64,000 nt of DNA from Allobosea sp. UNC402CLCol (GTDB lineage: Bacteria; Pseudomonadota; Alphaproteobacteria; Rhizobiales; Beijerinckiaceae), in contig NZ_JQJJ01000008.1 in NCBI RefSeq assembly GCF_000745475.1, positions 620,001 to 684,000 of the forward strand, given 5' to 3'. The position numbers and the translations under genes were made by a program. Under the pieces are notes generated by a model. The model was not told where the DNA came from. It did not search any database and saw only the letters and a program-made list of their open reading frames with translations. Below, in pieces: positions 62,055 through 64,000 of this stretch (positions within the stretch are counted from its first letter, which is position 1; each line of letters begins with the position of its first letter).

Positions 62055-62607
62055 TCGTCAGCGGCTGACAGAGGGCGTCATCGCGCTCGTCCTGTTCGGC
62101 CTCACCATCCCGGCGGCGAACTGGATGATCGGCAATGTCGGCACGGTCTGCGTGCCGCAGGGCCCTTGCCTCGTCCCGGTCTGGCCCGGCATCAGCGCCC
62201 CGAGCGGTGTGCTGATGATCGGGCTCGCGCTGGTGCTGCGCGACATCGTTCAGCGGCGCCTGGGCCCGGCCGCAGGCCTTGCCGCCATCGCGATCGGCAC
62301 GCTGATTTCCGCGCTGCTGGCGCCATCGGCGATCGTGATCGCCTCCGTCGCGGCCTTCACTCTGTCGGAGCTCGCCGATTTCGCCGTCTATACGCCGCTG
62401 CAGCGTCGGCGCTTCGTCACCGCGGTCGTCGCTTCCGGTTTCGTCGGGCTGGTCGTCGACAGCGTCATCTTCCTGCATCTGGCTTTCGGCAGTCTCGACT
62501 TCCTTGCCGGCCAGGTGATCGGCAAGGCCTGGATGATCGTGATCGCCCTGCCCCTGATGCAGCTCCTGCGCCGTCGCGACGAACGCCTGGGCCTGGTCGC
62601 CGCCTGA
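62044..62607 (+). CDS. Queuosine precursor transporter, VUT/YhhQ family
   Basis: The 187-residue protein has about six hydrophobic helices with the VUT family pattern: [12 protein letters not shown] at the N-terminus, [41 protein letters not shown] and [15 protein letters not shown]/YhhQ-type proteins import queuosine precursors such as preQ0 or preQ1. Its ATG overlaps queC by 11 bases, supporting this role. The pair allows both synthesis of preQ0 and salvage of it. Confidence 0.87.
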   Translation: MTRDRQRLTEGVIALVLFGLTIPAANWMIGNVGTVCVPQGPCLVPVWPGISAPSGVLMIGLALVLRDIVQRRLGPAAGLAAIAIGTLISALLAPSAIVIASVAAFTLSELADFAVYTPLQRRRFVTAVVASGFVGLVVDSVIFLHLAFGSLDFLAGQVIGKAWMIVIALPLMQLLRRRDERLGLVAA

Positions 62608-62786
62608 CCTCTCCGTCGTTCAGGCCGCCCCGGTTTCGAGACCGCGGCCTGAACGGACTTGAGATCGCGATGGTTTTCGCCTATGAGCAGCCACGCGCCC
62701 GGCTGACACCCTTGGAGGCTCTGGGCGCGCCATCCGATGGCCGCCACGAGGCGGCCTTGTCATTTTACAAGTCAAGGACATCCAAC
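62608..62786 (+). promoter_or_regulatory. rplY leader region with two hairpins and an in-frame upstream start
   Basis: A perfect 12-base stem, CGTTCAGGCCGC (62617-62628) with GCGGCCTGAACG (62644-62655), and a GC-rich hairpin GGCCGCC-ACGA-GGCGGCC (62739-62756) lie between the transporter stop and rplY. ATG 62670 is in frame with rplY and would extend L25 by 39 residues. The region may hold a promoter or a ribosomal protein leader. Confidence 0.45.
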
Positions 62787-63407
62787 ATGACCGCCGTGAA
62801 GCAAATCGAGGCTTCGGCGCGCGCACAGGTCGGCAAGGGGGCCGCCCGTGCTGTTCGCCGCCAGGGCCAGACGCCTGCCGTGATCTATGGTGGGGGCGCC
62901 GCTCCCGAAGCCATCGCGCTCGACGCCAACAAGACCCGCCAGCTGATTTTCGGCGGCCACTTCCTGACCACGATCTTCGAGATCGAAGTCGCCGGTAAGA
63001 AGCAGCGCGTCATTCCGCGCGATTACCAGCTCGACCCGGTCAAGGATTTCCCGATCCATGTCGACTTCCTGCGCGTCGCCAAGGGCCAGACCGTCACGGT
63101 CCAGGTTCCGGTTCACGTCGTCGGTCAGGAGCAGAGCCCCGGCGTCAAGAGCGGCGGCCTGGTCCAGATCGTCGAGCACGCCCTCGAAGTCACCGTCGAG
63201 CCCGACAGCATTCCGGAGTCCATCGACGTGTCGGTGGCCGGCCTGAACGTCGGCGACTCCATCCACGCCGACGCGATCAAGCTTCCGGCGGGCGCCAAGC
63301 TCACCGTTGGCGCTGACGCTACGATCGTCACGATCTCTGCGCCGACCGTCGAGGCCGAGCCCGTCGCTGCCGAAGCCGCGGAAGCCGCTCCCGAAGCCAA
63401 GGCCTGA
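62787..63407 (+). CDS. rplY: 50S ribosomal protein L25/Ctc family
   Basis: The 206-residue protein has an N-terminal L25 domain (about 1-90: KGAARAVRRQGQTPAVIYGGG, RDYQLDPVKDFPIHVDFLRV) and a C-terminal CTC/beta domain (about 95-185) followed by an Ala/Glu-rich tail (VEAEPVAAEAAEAAPEAKA). This longer Ctc form is normal in Alphaproteobacteria. It binds 5S rRNA. ATG 62787 follows AAGGACA; the frame is open upstream to ATG 62670, which cannot be ruled out as an alternative start. Confidence 0.95.
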   Translation: MTAVKQIEASARAQVGKGAARAVRRQGQTPAVIYGGGAAPEAIALDANKTRQLIFGGHFLTTIFEIEVAGKKQRVIPRDYQLDPVKDFPIHVDFLRVAKGQTVTVQVPVHVVGQEQSPGVKSGGLVQIVEHALEVTVEPDSIPESIDVSVAGLNVGDSIHADAIKLPAGAKLTVGADATIVTISAPTVEAEPVAAEAAEAAPEAKA

Positions 63408-63410
63408 TGA

Positions 63411-63432
63411 AACGGCGCCGCCCGGCGCCGTT
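63411..63432 (+). terminator. Hairpin immediately after rplY
   Basis: Arms AACGGCGCC (63411-63419) and GGCGCCGTT (63424-63432) with a 4-base loop, four bases past the stop codon. It is followed by a second hairpin with a T-run. Confidence 0.45.
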
Positions 63433-63451
63433 CACCTGGAACGATCACGAG

Positions 63452-63477
63452 ACGGCCGGGCTCCCCCGGCCGTTTTG
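63452..63477 (+). terminator. Rho-independent terminator of rplY
   Basis: ACGGCCGGG (63452-63460), four-base loop, CCCGGCCGT (63465-63473) and TTTTGC. This is the probable end of the rplY transcript. Confidence 0.8.
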
Positions 63478-63490
63478 CTATGGCATCGGA

Positions 63491-63528
63491 CCGAAAGTGC
63501 TTTGTGCTTTTCGGCCGAGCCCCATGCT
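63491..63528. repeat. Palindromic element, CCGAAA-N10-CTTTTCGG type, copy 2
   Basis: CCGAAA (63491-63496) and CTTTTCGG (63507-63514) followed by ATGCT (63524-63528), closely like the element at 31205-31241. Both copies lie just upstream of a gene, here pth. Confidence 0.55.
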
Positions 63529-63556
63529 GAATCGATAAGCCTGCCGGAGTCCCGCC

Positions 63557-64000
63557 ATGCTGATCTTCGCCGGCCTCGGCAATCCCGGCGCGCGCTATGC
63601 CCGCAACCGGCACAATATCGGCTTCATGGCCGTGGACGAGATCGCCCGCCTGCATCGCGCCTCCCCCTGGCGCTCGCGCTTCCAGGCCGAGGCCTGTGAG
63701 GCGACGATCGGCACCGAGAAGGTCATCCTGCTCAAGCCGCAGACCTATATGAACGAATCCGGCCGCGCGATCGGCGAGGCCGCCCGCTTCTTCAAGATCG
63801 CGCCCGCCGATGTCGTTGTCTTCCATGATGAGCTCGACCTCGCCCCCGCGAAGCTGCGGATCAAACTGGGAGGCGGCAATGCCGGCCATAACGGCCTGCG
63901 CTCGACCACTGCGGCCATCGGCAACGATTATCGCCGCGTGCGGATGGGCATCGGCCATCCCGGCCTGAAGGAGCTGGTCCACGGCTATGTACTGAACGAT
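63557..64000 (+). CDS. pth: Peptidyl-tRNA hydrolase (3' end beyond window)
   Basis: The first 148 residues are visible. They match Pth: [30 protein letters not shown] with the catalytic His20 in NRHNIGF, then [47 protein letters not shown] and the [10 protein letters not shown] motif. It releases tRNA from stalled peptidyl-tRNA. The rplY-pth order is a conserved arrangement. ATG 63557 gives the normal start; the end of the window cuts off roughly the last quarter. Confidence 0.97.
   Translation, partial: MLIFAGLGNPGARYARNRHNIGFMAVDEIARLHRASPWRSRFQAEACEATIGTEKVILLKPQTYMNESGRAIGEAARFFKIAPADVVVFHDELDLAPAKLRIKLGGGNAGHNGLRSTTAAIGNDYRRVRMGIGHPGLKELVHGYVLND

Noticed and set aside
62166-62669. Upstream extension of the rplY frame into the queuosine transporter gene
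   Set aside because: It is out-of-frame reading through the transporter gene; only the part from 62670 is considered as a possible start.

Overview
The window is a 64 kb stretch of GC-rich chromosome from an alphaproteobacterium, most likely order Hyphomicrobiales (Rhizobiales) and compatible with a Bosea-like genus. Pointers are the PetP/PetR-type MarR plus response regulator pair, the Omp25/Omp31-type porin, the DUF3311-MctP pair, the UbiK-YbjN-ProC neighbourhood and the high-GC codon use. The genus is inference. I see no rRNA, tRNA, CRISPR array, transposase, prophage or replication origin. It reads as ordinary chromosomal backbone with short accessory cassettes and several palindromic repeats.

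Layout. 1-2.3 kb: end of an MFS pump with its HlyD adaptor, then a tiny possibly leaderless ORF. 2.3-5.1 kb: leuC and leuD separated by two small genes. 5.1-8 kb: a DUF1501/DUF1800 export pair. 8-11 kb: DUF3311-MctP carboxylate permease and a RecD-like helicase. 11-17 kb: a chemoreceptor, alpha/beta hydrolase, GNAT, LysE exporter, SDR and methyltransferase. 17-24.4 kb: a catabolic cassette, with a fused HyuA-HyuB (5-oxoprolinase type) enzyme divergent from a complete TRAP transporter (Q, M and P subunits) followed by a winged-helix regulator. 24.5-34 kb: ClC channel, ArsR-SRPBCC operon, DMT transporter, iron alcohol dehydrogenase, PNPOx-like protein, secreted protein plus RNase T2, rlmJ, GST and an outer-membrane beta-barrel protein. 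34-41 kb: glycosyltransferase, pteridine-reductase-like SDR, DsbA-like isomerase, a glycine-rich micro-protein, and an lgt-midA-pgeF operon. 41-47.5 kb: RidA, uvrC, pgsA, moaD, moaE, a DUF1176 protein and ilvE. 47.7-50.6 kb: MarR, response regulator and histidine kinase. 50.6-58.8 kb: LysR/GST/PNPOx, a CsaA-like protein coupled to a second chemoreceptor, a TetR-like regulator, proC and YbjN. 59-64 kb: ubiK, a lipoprotein, prs, queC with a queuosine-precursor transporter, rplY and the start of pth.

The most interesting signals are: (i) a palindromic intergenic-type repeat lying in frame inside uvrC, adding about 37 residues to the protein; (ii) back-to-back promoters with an inverted repeat between the hydantoinase/oxoprolinase gene and the TRAP operon, suggesting a self-contained uptake and ring-opening module; (iii) well-defined operator palindromes at petP, arsR and lysR/GST, with the arsR promoter predicting a leaderless start; (iv) a chemoreceptor ending in a WEEF tether whose stop codon overlaps the TTG start of a tRNA-binding protein gene; (v) several families of interspersed inverted repeats. 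I found no clear new defence or mobile system.
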